DNA of 64,000 nucleotides from Clostridium ihumii AP5 (GTDB lineage: Bacteria; Bacillota; Clostridia; Clostridiales; Clostridiaceae), in assembly GCF_000612845.1 (NCBI RefSeq), contig NZ_CCAT010000043.1, positions 62,001-126,000 of the forward strand, read 5' to 3'. Positions 18,438 through 27,271 of this stretch are shown here, piece by piece (the first letter of the stretch is position 1; the number at the start of each line of letters is the position of its first letter). The position numbers and the translations under genes were made by a program. A model generated the notes under the pieces. The model did not search any database and was not told the origin of the DNA. It saw only the letters and a list, made by a program, of their open reading frames with translations.

Positions 18438-18947
18438 ATGTTGAAACTTAATACAAAAAGATTGGATATTTTAGCTTTAAATGAAGAAAATTTAAAATTA
18501 TGTATAAATGATTTTGAGAAGTTTGAGAAAAATATAGGATTAAGTTGTTCTGAAAAGAATATAGAGGATAAAGATAGAAATGTTTTTTTAATAAGGCTAA
18601 AAGATGTAGTTAAAAATAATGAAAAATATATGTGGTACACAACGTGGATTATAATATCTAAAAATGAAAATAAATATATTGGACATCTGATGATAAAAGG
18701 GTATCCAAATGAAAATGGTGAAGTGTTAATTGGATATGTTATAAGAAAAGAATATAGAAGACAAGGGTACATGGAAGAAGTTTTAAAATGTATCATAGAA
18801 TGGATATTTTTAAATAATGATGTTAAAAGTGTAATTGCAGATACAGTAAAAAGTAATATTCCATCTCAAAATTTATTAAAGAAATTAGGTATGACTTTGT
18901 ATAAGGAAGATGAGGAGTGTTTTTGGTGGCGATTAGACAAATTATAA
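18438..18947 (+). CDS. GNAT family N-acetyltransferase
   Basis: A 169-residue acetyltransferase of the RimJ/RimL-like type (starting LNTKRLDILAL). Motif A is GYVIRKEYRRQGYMEEVLKC, where RRQGYM is the CoA pyrophosphate loop, and the C-terminal motif reads NIPSQNLLKKLGM. It lies 38 bases after yyaC with an AAGAGG site. The substrate is unknown. Confidence 0.82.
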   Translation: MLKLNTKRLDILALNEENLKLCINDFEKFEKNIGLSCSEKNIEDKDRNVFLIRLKDVVKNNEKYMWYTTWIIISKNENKYIGHLMIKGYPNENGEVLIGYVIRKEYRRQGYMEEVLKCIIEWIFLNNDVKSVIADTVKSNIPSQNLLKKLGMTLYKEDEECFWWRLDKL

Positions 18948-19003
18948 AATTAGACTATTAAATTATTTGTTATGTTGAAATAAAAATACAATTTTTTCAT
19001 ATT

Positions 19004-19039
19004 AAAGCAATAAAATCAGTTATGGTTTTATTGCTTTTT
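19004..19039 (+). terminator. Intrinsic terminator
   Basis: AAAGCAATAAAA pairs with TTTTATTGCTTT, followed by a T run, after the yyaC-acetyltransferase unit. Confidence 0.85.
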
Positions 19040-19183
19040 ATAATATTATAAAAAATTATAAGAAATTCTTATCTATTAGAAATATTTATAATTATAGAAA
19101 GTGTTATAGGAGGGTGCTAACATATAAAGGATGTAGAGTAAAAAATATTAAAATAAATATTTTTTAAGAAAGGGGTTTTAAAA

Positions 19184-20251
19184 TTGATTAGAGAAGAAAT
19201 GACACCAAAGGAAAGAATGATAGCATTCTCTAAAGGACAGGAAATTGATAGAGTTATATGCGTTCCAGATATGGGAGTTACAATGACACCATTTACTGGA
19301 GTTAAAGCAAGTGATTATTATCACTCAGCAGAGCTTATGGCCGATTTAGAAATAGCATTGTTTAAAAGATTACGTCATGATGGAGTAGGAATATCTACAA
19401 GTCTTAGAGGTGTTGCAGAAGCAATGGGTGCAAAAGTTGGGTATCCTGAATATGGAATTTCTTACTTAATAGAACCAGCTATTAAATCTGTAGATGAAAT
19501 AGAATCACTTAAAATAATTAATCCATTAAAAGATGGAAATTTACCTACTTTACTTAAAGCATTGACTCTAACAAGAGATGCACTTATAGATGAAGTTGAT
19601 GTTAGTGCAGCAATGTCAGGTCCTTTTAGTGTGGCAGCATCTGTAGTAGGAACAGAAAATTTATTAAAATGGATGATTAAATATCCTAAAAAAGTTCACA
19701 CTTTAATGGATATAATTGCAGAGTGCAATAATAAATACATTGAAGAGGTAGCTAAACTTGGTTTATCTATAGGATTTGCAGATCCAGTATCATCTACTAG
19801 TTTAATAAGTGCAAAGCAATTTAGAGAATTTTCATTACCAGCATTAAAAAAGAATATTGATAAAATAAAAGAAACAACAGGCAGTGCACCAGGAATACAT
19901 ATTTGTGGTAAAAGTAAAGAAATTTGGGAAGATGTTGTTAATGCAGGAGTTTCAAACTTTAGTATAGATAATGTAGAAGATTTAGAAGAAGCTAAAAATA
20001 TGATAGGGGATAGAGTAGTTATAACAGGAAATGTTCCACCTGTAGATGCGGTACACTCAGGTACTAAGGAAGAAATTTTTGAAGCAGTTAAAACATGTAT
20101 TAGAAAAGGTCATGATTCTAAAAAAGGATATGTTTTAAGTACAGGCTGTCAAATTCCAATGCATACACCAATTGAAAATATTGAAATGTTTATGGATGCG
20201 GCTAAAAAGTATGGAAAATATCCTATAGATATAAATTTACTAAATGAGTAA
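19184..20251 (+). CDS. UroD-superfamily methyltransferase (MtaA/MtbA/CmuA-like)
   Basis: A 355-residue protein of the uroporphyrinogen-decarboxylase superfamily, in the branch of corrinoid-dependent methyltransferases. The zinc motif His-x-Cys...Cys of MtaA/MtbA is visible as His239-Ile-Cys241 and Cys322 (GIHICGKS and STGCQIP). The UroD-type N terminus (TPKERMIAFSKGQEIDRV) is also present. I start it at TTG 19184, 8-9 bases after AAAGGGG; ATG 19199 has no matching site. No corrinoid protein gene is adjacent, so the methyl donor and acceptor are unknown. It is followed 84 bases later by an NhaC-type transporter, which suggests linked uptake and use of one substrate. Confidence 0.82.
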   Translation: MIREEMTPKERMIAFSKGQEIDRVICVPDMGVTMTPFTGVKASDYYHSAELMADLEIALFKRLRHDGVGISTSLRGVAEAMGAKVGYPEYGISYLIEPAIKSVDEIESLKIINPLKDGNLPTLLKALTLTRDALIDEVDVSAAMSGPFSVAASVVGTENLLKWMIKYPKKVHTLMDIIAECNNKYIEEVAKLGLSIGFADPVSSTSLISAKQFREFSLPALKKNIDKIKETTGSAPGIHICGKSKEIWEDVVNAGVSNFSIDNVEDLEEAKNMIGDRVVITGNVPPVDAVHSGTKEEIFEAVKTCIRKGHDSKKGYVLSTGCQIPMHTPIENIEMFMDAAKKYGKYPIDINLLNE

Positions 20252-20292
20252 ATGACTTAAAGGAAAATAGGGATTTAAAAAGGATAAGGTAC

Positions 20293-20319
20293 TGTAATTA
20301 ATGAATGTCATTAATTACA
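20293..20319 (+). promoter_or_regulatory. Hairpin between methyltransferase and antiporter genes
   Basis: TGTAATTAATG pairs perfectly with CATTAATTACA across 5 bases, directly before the AAGGGGG site of the antiporter gene. There is no T run, so it is more likely an mRNA-processing or stability element, or an operator, than a terminator. Confidence 0.55.
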
Positions 20320-20335
20320 CAAGGGGGAAAATAAA

Positions 20336-21709
20336 ATGAAAAATAATGAAAAAAAGGGGAATGGATTAGCACTTATACCATTTGTTGTATTTGTTTTAGT
20401 ATATTTATCATCGGGGATTATACTTTCTATAAAAGGTGAGGAAATGGCATTTTATCAATTTCCAGCACCAATAGCAGCAATCATAGGAATAATAGTTGCA
20501 TTTATACTTATAAAAGGAAATTTAGATAGTAAGTTTGATACATTTATAAAAGGTTGTGGAGATGACAATATAATTATTATGTGTATCATATATTTATTAG
20601 CAGGAGGATTCTCAGCAGTTTCAAAAGCTATGGGTGGTGTTGATGCTACAGTAAATTTAGGATTAACTTTAATACCAGCACAATTTATAATAGTTGGTAT
20701 ATTTATAATAGGAGCTTTTATAGCTATTTCAACAGGAACATCTGTAGGAACTATTGTTGCTGTAGCACCTATAGCTGTTGAACTTGTTGAAAAGGCTGGG
20801 CTGAATATGCCATTAGCATTAGGAGCATTGGTTGGTGGAGCAATGCTTGGAGATAATCTATCTATTATATCAGATACAACTATAGCAGCAACAAGAACTC
20901 AAGGTGTATCAATGAAAGATAAGTTTAGGGTTAACTTAGGATTTGTATTACCGGCAGCAATAGTTACAATAATATTTTTATTCATATTTGGTAAACCAGT
21001 AACTACACCACAAATTGAAAGTCATGCATTTAACTTAATAAAAATAGTTCCATATATGTTTGTTTTGATTATGGCATTAGCAGGGAAAAATGTATTTGCT
21101 GTTTTAACTGGAGGAATTATTCTTTCAGGAGCTATTGGAATGTTCTATGGAAGTTTTTCATTTTTAGGTTTTGTTAAAGAAATATATGCAGGATTCACAG
21201 GTATGTTTGATATATTTGTGTTATCTTTATTAACTGGTGGACTTGCAAACATGGTATCTAAAGGTGGCGGACTTGACTATTTATTATATAAAATAAACAA
21301 GAGAATAAAAGGTGAAAAATCTGCTCAAATAGGAATTAGTGCACTAGTAGCACTTACTGATGCAGCAACAGCAAACAATACTGTATCTATTATTGTAAGT
21401 GGAGAACTTTCAAAGAAATTATCAAAAGAACATAATATAGATCCAAGAAAAACAGCGTCATTACTAGATGCATTTTCTTGTATAATGCAAGGACTTATAC
21501 CATATGGAGCACAACTGCTTATAGCTGGAAGTTTTTCAAATGGAATGGTAAGTCCAGTTCAAATAGTTCCATATATGTGGTATTCATTTGTATTAATAGT
21601 ATTTGCAGTTTTATCAATAATGACTCCTTTAGGAAATGGATATATAAAAAAACATCCTTGGAATTTTAATGAAAATTCAAGTGGAATATCTAATGAGTTA
21701 GATGCTTAA
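20336..21709 (+). CDS. NhaC-type Na+/H+ antiporter family transporter
   Basis: A 457-residue polytopic membrane protein with about 11-12 helices. The NhaC signatures are the STGTSVGTIVAVAPIA segment (about residue 130), GALVGGAMLGDNLSIISDTTIAATRTQG (about 160-188) and a second half with DAATANNTVSIIVSGELSK. The family exchanges Na+ for H+ or, in some members, malate for lactate with Na+. Pairing with a methyltransferase hints that it imports the methyl substrate rather than acting in pH control, which is inference. A second, divergent NhaC is at 41126. Confidence 0.85.
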   Translation: MKNNEKKGNGLALIPFVVFVLVYLSSGIILSIKGEEMAFYQFPAPIAAIIGIIVAFILIKGNLDSKFDTFIKGCGDDNIIIMCIIYLLAGGFSAVSKAMGGVDATVNLGLTLIPAQFIIVGIFIIGAFIAISTGTSVGTIVAVAPIAVELVEKAGLNMPLALGALVGGAMLGDNLSIISDTTIAATRTQGVSMKDKFRVNLGFVLPAAIVTIIFLFIFGKPVTTPQIESHAFNLIKIVPYMFVLIMALAGKNVFAVLTGGIILSGAIGMFYGSFSFLGFVKEIYAGFTGMFDIFVLSLLTGGLANMVSKGGGLDYLLYKINKRIKGEKSAQIGISALVALTDAATANNTVSIIVSGELSKKLSKEHNIDPRKTASLLDAFSCIMQGLIPYGAQLLIAGSFSNGMVSPVQIVPYMWYSFVLIVFAVLSIMTPLGNGYIKKHPWNFNENSSGISNELDA

Positions 21710-21718
21710 AATTATTTT

Positions 21719-21920
21719 TATAGGGTTTCAATTTGAAAAATGAAATTATTAATATATCAAATGAAAACAAAGTTATTAAAGGAATCAGTAATTATTTAAA
21801 ACGGTATTCATAAAAATTTTCTAAATCAATTTTTAAAGAAATACTTATGTAAATAATTTCTGGTTATTGATGAAGAAACAATTTTTATTTGATAAATGTG
21901 TTATTTAAAATTTGAACCAT
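21719..21920 (+). repeat. Dispersed repeat, family A, short form
   Basis: ATAGGGTTTCAATTTGAAAA at the left and AAAATTTGAACCATATA at the right. Internally it matches 2700-2925, sharing AGTAATTATTTAAAACG and TCAATTTTTAAAGAAATACT. Confidence 0.6.
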
Positions 21921-21970
21921 ATACTAATAATATAGTTTTTTATAAAGAAGTTTAAATTTATGTAAAGTAA

Positions 21971-22006
21971 AAAAACAAGTTAAATATTAATATTTAACTT
22001 GTTTTT
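21971..22006 (-). terminator. Palindromic terminator for the 51-residue gene
   Basis: AAAAACAAGTTAAATATT pairs with AATATTTAACTTGTTTTT with no loop spacer. It lies 5 bases beyond the small minus-strand gene and could also end plus-strand transcripts. Confidence 0.8.
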
Positions 22007-22011
22007 TATAC

Positions 22012-22167
22012 CTAAAAACCTTTCTTTTTAGCAATAATTCCGCTTTCGTTTGTTCCAGGTTCTTCAATTGTGGTATTAAAACTACTATTAGCATATTGAT
22101 GTTGAGTTTTATTACCGTTTTTTAAGTAATTTTCTTTAGTGTATTCTTTTTGATTTTTATCTTTCAT
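22012..22167 (-). CDS. Small 51-residue hydrophilic protein
   Basis: An ORF below the usual length cut-off. It reads from ATG at 22167 to TAG at 22012, with an AAGGA site 8-10 bases upstream and a perfect terminator just downstream, so it looks like a complete gene. The protein is polar, begins MKDKNQKEYTKENYLKNG, has a Ser/Asn/Gln-rich middle and ends in a basic IIAKKKGF. No signal peptide or membrane segment is seen. I do not recognise it. Small spore or DNA-associated proteins have similar composition, but nothing proves this. Confidence 0.6.
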   Translation of the reverse strand: MKDKNQKEYTKENYLKNGNKTQHQYANSSFNTTIEEPGTNESGIIAKKKGF

Positions 22168-22256
22168 ATTTAAAAGTCCTTTCTTAAAGTTTTAAATAAA
22201 TATTTAATTTATAAACTTAGTATGCTACAAAAGGCTTTTACTATACAAAAGTTATA

Positions 22257-23108
22257 TTAAGTATTTAATGTAGTTACATTATTATTTGTTTTTCCTCGTT
22301 TAAATGATATTTCCGCTTTTCCAGTGTGAAGTTGCCACATATACCAAAATAAATAAGGTATAATTAGTATAAAGTTTAGAATCCCCCAGTATTTTGCAAA
22401 ACTTGCATTATACCATGTTGATGCATCCATTACTTTTAAGAACATTGTTCCAAAACAAGAACGTAAAATCATATGAGTTGCTAAAGTGTAAACTCGTGAC
22501 ATAATATACAATTCAGGTTTCTTCTTGAAAATAGGATATAGTTCTGCAGCCATTAAAATACAGATTGTACTAGCAAAGTAATTAGGACTTTCACCATATA
22601 CAAAACATAAATTCCAAGTAGTATATAAGAAATTCCAGCCTACAGTTGTGTAACATATTAAATCACCTTCACCAGTTTTTGAATACTCCCAAAACTTAGG
22701 TGCAAAAGGGATAGTTGCACATAGTAAAAAACCACAAGCTGCATTAGCATAGTTTCCTAAACTTACATCTTTTAATGTTGCTTCTAGTATATTTAAAAAT
22801 AGCATTCCATAAACGAACCAAAGAATCCAACCTTTTTGAAAGAACTCCCAAAATGAACCTTTTCTTTCTTCAAAGTTAGCAATTCTGCAAAAACCAACTA
22901 CAATTGTAGGTAATATAACACTTAATATTTTTGCCCAACGGAACCAACCACTAACACCACCCATTAACCAAAGTGGGAATGTTAACAAAGAACAAATCCA
23001 AACAATATTTGCAAGTTTGTATTTCTTCCTCAGTAATTCTGTTATGCATAGCAATACTACAAAGTATGTAAGCATAGATAAAGCATATTTCCAAATAGGA
23101 ATGCTCAT
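22257..23108 (-). CDS. Polytopic membrane protein of unknown function
   Basis: A 283-residue protein with about eight hydrophobic segments and many aromatic residues, notably Trp (for example WLMGGVSGWFRWAKI and TTVGWNFLYTTWNLCFVYGE). It ends in a polar tail (about residues 262-283). It may belong to an uncharacterised Firmicute family (DUF5692-like), stated from memory only. It lies divergently from the MarR-MATE operon, whose operators are about 130 bp away, so shared control is possible. An AAGAGGTG site precedes the ATG. Confidence 0.7.
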   Translation of the reverse strand: MSIPIWKYALSMLTYFVVLLCITELLRKKYKLANIVWICSLLTFPLWLMGGVSGWFRWAKILSVILPTIVVGFCRIANFEERKGSFWEFFQKGWILWFVYGMLFLNILEATLKDVSLGNYANAACGFLLCATIPFAPKFWEYSKTGEGDLICYTTVGWNFLYTTWNLCFVYGESPNYFASTICILMAAELYPIFKKKPELYIMSRVYTLATHMILRSCFGTMFLKVMDASTWYNASFAKYWGILNFILIIPYLFWYMWQLHTGKAEISFKRGKTNNNVTTLNT

Positions 23109-23236
23109 TTATAACACCTCTTTTCTATATAAAATAAGTATAGGTTCATCCTATTAATATAGAATAAATTGGATTACATAATTATGTCAAGAATTGAAAT
23201 AAGACAATTTTTTTATAAGATAAAATTTTATTCTTA

Positions 23237-23292
23237 AATTAGTTGCAATGACAACTAATTAGTGATAATATAGTTGTTGGCGCAACTATATT
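23237..23292 (+). promoter_or_regulatory. MarR promoter with two operator palindromes
   Basis: TTGCAA (23243-23248), 17 bases and TAATAT (23266-23271) form a promoter. Two perfect inverted repeats overlap it. AATTAGTTG-N6-CAACTAATT (23237-23260) covers the -35 box. AATATAGTTG-N6-CAACTATATT (23267-23292) covers the -10 box and start. They share the GTTG-N6-CAAC core and their centres are 31 bases (three helical turns) apart, as expected for autorepression by the MarR protein encoded next. Confidence 0.85.
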
Positions 23293-23316
23293 ATAAATAT
23301 TTAGAAGGTGAATTTT

Positions 23317-23781
23317 ATGAATATAAATGATATAGAAATAACTGATTGTGACTCTATAGGTAGATATGTAGCAGAAATATATAGAACTCAAATTATGTTC
23401 TATTCTAAAAAATTTGCTAAGTTTAATATTGGAGCAGGACAATATTTATTTCTACTATTTTTATATAGAAATGACAATATAACTCAAGAACAGCTGACTG
23501 ATGAAGTTAGAGTTGATAAAGGAACTACAGCAAGAGCTATTAAGAAACTTGAAGAAGAAGGATATGTTATAAGGACTAGGAAAGAAGATGATAAACGTTC
23601 ATATAATTTAAGATTAACGAAAAAAGCTCATGATATAGAAAATGAGTTTTTTCATGTTTTAAATGATTGGAAAGAACTTATAAGTAAAACAATAACAAAA
23701 GAAGAGTCAGATATTACTTTAAAAGTATTAAAGAAAATAGTTTTAAGTGATTGGTTTATGAAGGGAGAGTTTGAAGAATGA
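23317..23781 (+). CDS. MarR family transcriptional regulator
   Basis: A 154-residue winged-helix regulator. The HTH region reads ITQEQLTDEVRVDKGTTARAIKKLEEEGYVIRTRKEDDKRS, with the wing DDKRSYNLRLT typical of MarR proteins. The start is ATG 23317, placed 8 bases after AGAAGG; an in-frame GTG at 23308 overlaps that site. It overlaps the MATE gene by 4 bp (ATGA), so regulator and exporter are translated together. It probably represses its own operon through the two upstream palindromes and is released by a drug-like ligand. Confidence 0.9.
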   Translation: MNINDIEITDCDSIGRYVAEIYRTQIMFYSKKFAKFNIGAGQYLFLLFLYRNDNITQEQLTDEVRVDKGTTARAIKKLEEEGYVIRTRKEDDKRSYNLRLTKKAHDIENEFFHVLNDWKELISKTITKEESDITLKVLKKIVLSDWFMKGEFEE

Positions 23782-25166
23782 ATCATCAAAAAAGATTAGG
23801 TGAAGAAAAAGTATCTAAATTGCTTTTAGAATTTTCAGTTCCAGCAATTATAGGAATGGTTGTAAATACTCTGTATAACATAATTGACAGAATGTATATA
23901 GGACATATACCTAAGGTTGGAAACTTAGCACTTACAGGTGTAGGAATTACACTACCAATTATGACAATAATATTAGCATTTGGTATGCTTGTTGGTATAG
24001 GAACTTCAGCAAAAATATCAATAAAGCTTGGACAAAACGAAAGAGAAAGTGCAGAAAATCATTTAGGAAATGCATTTACATTATTACTAATAATAAGTAT
24101 TTTAATATCAATTATAGGACTTGTGTTTATTGATCCTTTATTAAATATATTTGGAGCTAGTAAAGATACATTTGTTTATGCAAAAGATTATGTACAAATA
24201 ATCTTTATGGGAACTATATTTAACATGTTAAGCTTTGGTCTTAATCACTCAATAAGAAGTGATGGTAGCCCAAAAGTTGCAATGGGTTCTATGCTTATAG
24301 GAGCTATAACAAATATAGTTTTAGACCCTATATTTATATTTGCATTAGATATGGGAGTTAGAGGTGGAGCTATAGCAACAGTTATATCTCAAATTGTTTC
24401 AACTATATGGATATTATATTACTTTACAAAGGGTAAGAGCGTACTTAAAATTAAGAAAAAATATATGATATTAAGAAAAGAAGTTGTATTAAGTATATTT
24501 GCCATTGGAATGAGTCCATTTAGTATGCAAATTGCACAAAGTATTGTTCAATTAATAGCTAACAATTCATTAAAAACATACGGTGGAGATAATGCAATTG
24601 GTGCTATGGCTATAATTTCAAGTATTTCAATGATATTTATGATGCCTGTATTTGGAATAAATCAAGGCTCACAACCTATAATAGGATTTAACTATGGTGC
24701 TAAAAAGTATAAAAGAGCTAAGATGGCAGTTAAATATGCTGTTTTAGCAGCAACAACTATTGTTACAATTGGATTTTTAGCAGTTGAACTTGCACCAAAA
24801 ATGTTAATATCAATGTTTAATAGCGACCCAGAACTTGTTGAAATGGGTGTACATGGAATAAGAATATTCCTTATGATGTTGCCAGTTATAGGATTCCAAG
24901 TAGTTAGTTCTAACTTTTTTCAATCAATTGGTAAAGCGAAAATATCTATGTTCTTAAGTTTATTAAGACAAGTTATAATATTAATACCATGTATGTTAAT
25001 ATTACCAAGATTTAAAGGACTTACAGGAGTATGGTTATCTGGAGCAGTAGCAGATGGATTATCAGCACTTATAACTGCGGTAATATTTATAAAAACAATT
25101 AGATCTTTAAAAGATGAAAATGGTAATGAAATTGAAGAAGGTAAAATTGCATTAGAAACAAAATAA
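23778..25166 (+). CDS. MATE family multidrug efflux transporter
   Basis: A 462-residue MATE exporter with 12 predicted helices in two homologous bundles. Typical signatures are FSVPAIIGMVVNTLYNIIDRMYIG (helix 1), HSIRSDGSPKVAMGSMLIGAITNIVLDPIFIF and, in the second half, FGINQGSQPIIGFNYGAK. MATE proteins export cationic drugs using Na+ or H+ gradients. It follows marR with a 4-bp overlap. Closely related to the next gene. A terminator separates the two. Confidence 0.92.
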   Translation: MNHQKRLGEEKVSKLLLEFSVPAIIGMVVNTLYNIIDRMYIGHIPKVGNLALTGVGITLPIMTIILAFGMLVGIGTSAKISIKLGQNERESAENHLGNAFTLLLIISILISIIGLVFIDPLLNIFGASKDTFVYAKDYVQIIFMGTIFNMLSFGLNHSIRSDGSPKVAMGSMLIGAITNIVLDPIFIFALDMGVRGGAIATVISQIVSTIWILYYFTKGKSVLKIKKKYMILRKEVVLSIFAIGMSPFSMQIAQSIVQLIANNSLKTYGGDNAIGAMAIISSISMIFMMPVFGINQGSQPIIGFNYGAKKYKRAKMAVKYAVLAATTIVTIGFLAVELAPKMLISMFNSDPELVEMGVHGIRIFLMMLPVIGFQVVSSNFFQSIGKAKISMFLSLLRQVIILIPCMLILPRFKGLTGVWLSGAVADGLSALITAVIFIKTIRSLKDENGNEIEEGKIALETK

Positions 25167-25176
25167 TTTATTTTTG

Positions 25177-25212
25177 AAATGGTATATCACAAGATGGTAT
25201 ATCATTTTTTTT
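25177..25212 (+). terminator. Intrinsic terminator between the two MATE genes
   Basis: AAATGGTATATC pairs with GGTATATCATTT (two G-U pairs), followed by a T run. Partial read-through to the second MATE gene cannot be excluded. Confidence 0.7.
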
Positions 25213-25317
25213 ATAGTAAATTATTTTTGGTCAAAAAGTGTTAAAGGTAATTTAAACCTTCATGTAGAATATACAATTAAAAGGGTTTTAAAGGAGTGGA
25301 TATGGAGGATTTAAATA

Positions 25318-26670
25318 ATGGATATGCAAAAGCGATTAGGTGAAGAGAAAATATATAAGTTATTATTAGAGTTTTCAATCCCAGCAATAGTGGGGATGAT
25401 TGTAAATACTTTATATAATATAGTAGATAGAATGTATATAGGTCATATAAAAGGAATTGGCAACTTAGCATTAAGCGGTGTTGGCGTAGCAATGCCAATA
25501 GTTACAGTAGTGTCTGCTTTTAGCATGATGGTTGGAATAGGTACTTCCTATAAAATATCAATAAAATTAGGCGAAAATGACAAAGAAAATGCAGAAAATC
25601 ATTTAGGCAATGCAGTAACATTGTTATTATTACTAAGTTTTTTAGCATCAGTTGTAGGGCTTGTATTTATTGACCCTATATTAAATATATTTGGTGCTAG
25701 TAAAAATACAATTGGATTTGCTAGAGATTATATAGAAATAATATTTATAGGAACTGTATTTAATATGTTAAGTTTTGGGTTAAATCACTCAATAAGAAGC
25801 GATGGTAGTCCAAAGACAGCTATGTTTTCTATGTTAATAGGAGCCATAGCCAACATCATATTAGATCCAATATTTATATTTGTATTAGATATGGGTGTTA
25901 GGGGTGCTGCAATAGCAACAATTATAGCACGGTCTATTTCTACAATATGGATTTTATATTATTTTACTAAAGGAAAAAGTATACTTAAAATTAAGAAAAG
26001 TAATATGAAATTAAAAAAAGAAGTTGTAATAAGTATAATTACTATAGGAATGGTGCCATTTTGTATACAAATTGCACAGGGATTTGTGCAATTAATATCA
26101 AATAATGCATTGAAAACTTATGGTGGAGATAATGCAATAGCAGCTATGGCAATAATTTCAAGTATATCAATGATATTTATGATGCCTGTATTTGGAATAA
26201 ATCAAGGATCTCAACCTATAATAGGATTTAATTATGGCGCTAAAAATTATGAGAGAGTTAAAGAAACAGTAAAATATGGAGTAATAGTAGCAACTATTAT
26301 TCTTATGTTAGGATTTTTAATTATTCAGCTTATGCCTAAAGTACTTATATCAATGTTTAATGATAATTCTGAGCTTATAAATACAACTATAAAAGGTATA
26401 AGAATATATCTTATGATGATGCCATTGGTTGGATTTCAAGTAATCATATCTAATTTATTTCAAGCAATTGGTAAAGTGAAAATAGCTATGGTTTTAAGTT
26501 TATTAAGGCAAGTAATTATATTGATACCATGTATGATAATAGTTCCTAAGTTTAAAGGAATTACAGGAGTATGGCTATCAGGAGCTATATCAGATGGACT
26601 TTCAGCCGTAATAACAGCTATTATACTTGTAAAAACAATTAAAAACATGAAAAAGAAAATAATCTTGTAA
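25318..26670 (+). CDS. MATE family efflux transporter (tandem paralogue)
   Basis: A 450-residue MATE protein, very similar to its upstream neighbour over its whole length (same MQKRLGEEKIYKLLLEFSIPAI opening, NHSIRSDGSPKTA, FGINQGSQPIIGFNYGAK). It is a tandem duplication. Residues differ mainly in loops and at the C terminus, which is shorter. GGAGG 10 bases before the ATG supports the start. It lies beyond a terminator and 152 bp of spacer, so it may have its own promoter. Confidence 0.9.
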   Translation: MDMQKRLGEEKIYKLLLEFSIPAIVGMIVNTLYNIVDRMYIGHIKGIGNLALSGVGVAMPIVTVVSAFSMMVGIGTSYKISIKLGENDKENAENHLGNAVTLLLLLSFLASVVGLVFIDPILNIFGASKNTIGFARDYIEIIFIGTVFNMLSFGLNHSIRSDGSPKTAMFSMLIGAIANIILDPIFIFVLDMGVRGAAIATIIARSISTIWILYYFTKGKSILKIKKSNMKLKKEVVISIITIGMVPFCIQIAQGFVQLISNNALKTYGGDNAIAAMAIISSISMIFMMPVFGINQGSQPIIGFNYGAKNYERVKETVKYGVIVATIILMLGFLIIQLMPKVLISMFNDNSELINTTIKGIRIYLMMMPLVGFQVIISNLFQAIGKVKIAMVLSLLRQVIILIPCMIIVPKFKGITGVWLSGAISDGLSAVITAIILVKTIKNMKKKIIL

Positions 26671-26716
26671 ATATTACATTTTAACGTTGTATTTACAAGG
26701 TTATTGGAATTATAAA

Positions 26717-27271
26717 TTAGACTAAAATATGTTTACCTAATTCAAATGCTTCATTAAGTTTGTCTTGTTTTTTTATAAGATCATTTTTAGTGTTTACACC
26801 TTCTATAGTAAATCTTTTAATTGGTTTTATGCCTAGGTGACCATAGTAATGTTCTATAGCGTTAATTAAATGTATATTTTCTTCAACATGGCTACCTGCT
26901 CTAATTGAAACAGAAATTCCAAGTTTTCCTTTAGGAACTAATGTTTCACCATTTGTATCACAAAGTGGAGTAGAGCGATCAAAAAAAACTTTTAATTGTC
27001 CAGTAACATCACCCCAGTATGAAGGTGATGCAATTATAACAATATCTGAATCATATAAATCCGCAAAGATTTTATCCATATCATCAGTTTGAATGCATTT
27101 TCTTGTTTCATGACATGAATTACAACCCTTACAATAATTTATGTTCATTTCCCCAAGAACATATTTTTTTGTTTCAATGTTATTAACTTTAAGACCTTCT
27201 ATAATTTTATCAGATACATATGATGTACTTCCATTAGAGTTTGGACTTCCAACTATACATATTGCTTTCAT
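26717..27271 (-). CDS. NADPH-dependent FMN reductase / iron-sulfur flavoprotein
   Basis: A 184-residue flavodoxin-like protein. The FMN phosphate loop is GSPNSNGSTS at the N terminus. A cysteine cluster YCKGCNSCHETRKC (CX2CX2CX5C, near residue 47-57) matches the compact 4Fe-4S motif of Isf-type iron-sulfur flavoproteins. ASPSYWGDVTGQLKVFFDR is the family's second flavin-binding block. It probably shuttles electrons from ferredoxin to small acceptors or oxygen species. It is monocistronic with an AGGGGGA site and convergent with the second MATE gene. Confidence 0.85.
   Translation of the reverse strand: MKAICIVGSPNSNGSTSYVSDKIIEGLKVNNIETKKYVLGEMNINYCKGCNSCHETRKCIQTDDMDKIFADLYDSDIVIIASPSYWGDVTGQLKVFFDRSTPLCDTNGETLVPKGKLGISVSIRAGSHVEENIHLINAIEHYYGHLGIKPIKRFTIEGVNTKNDLIKKQDKLNEAFELGKHILV

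Noticed and set aside
18371-18796. Antisense ORF (141 codons) overlapping yyaC end and the GNAT gene
   Set aside because: Opposite a conserved acetyltransferase and composed of low-complexity Phe/Ser/Leu/Ile, typical of an AT-rich shadow frame.
19114-19165. Short GTG ORF of 16 codons after AGGAGGG upstream of the UroD-like gene
   Set aside because: The spacing from AGGAGG to GTG is only about 1 base and the peptide has no recognisable leader features.
26664-26699. Hairpin CTTGTAAATA / TATTTACAAG at the end of the second MATE gene
   Set aside because: It overlaps the stop codon and lacks a T run, so it was not listed as a terminator.
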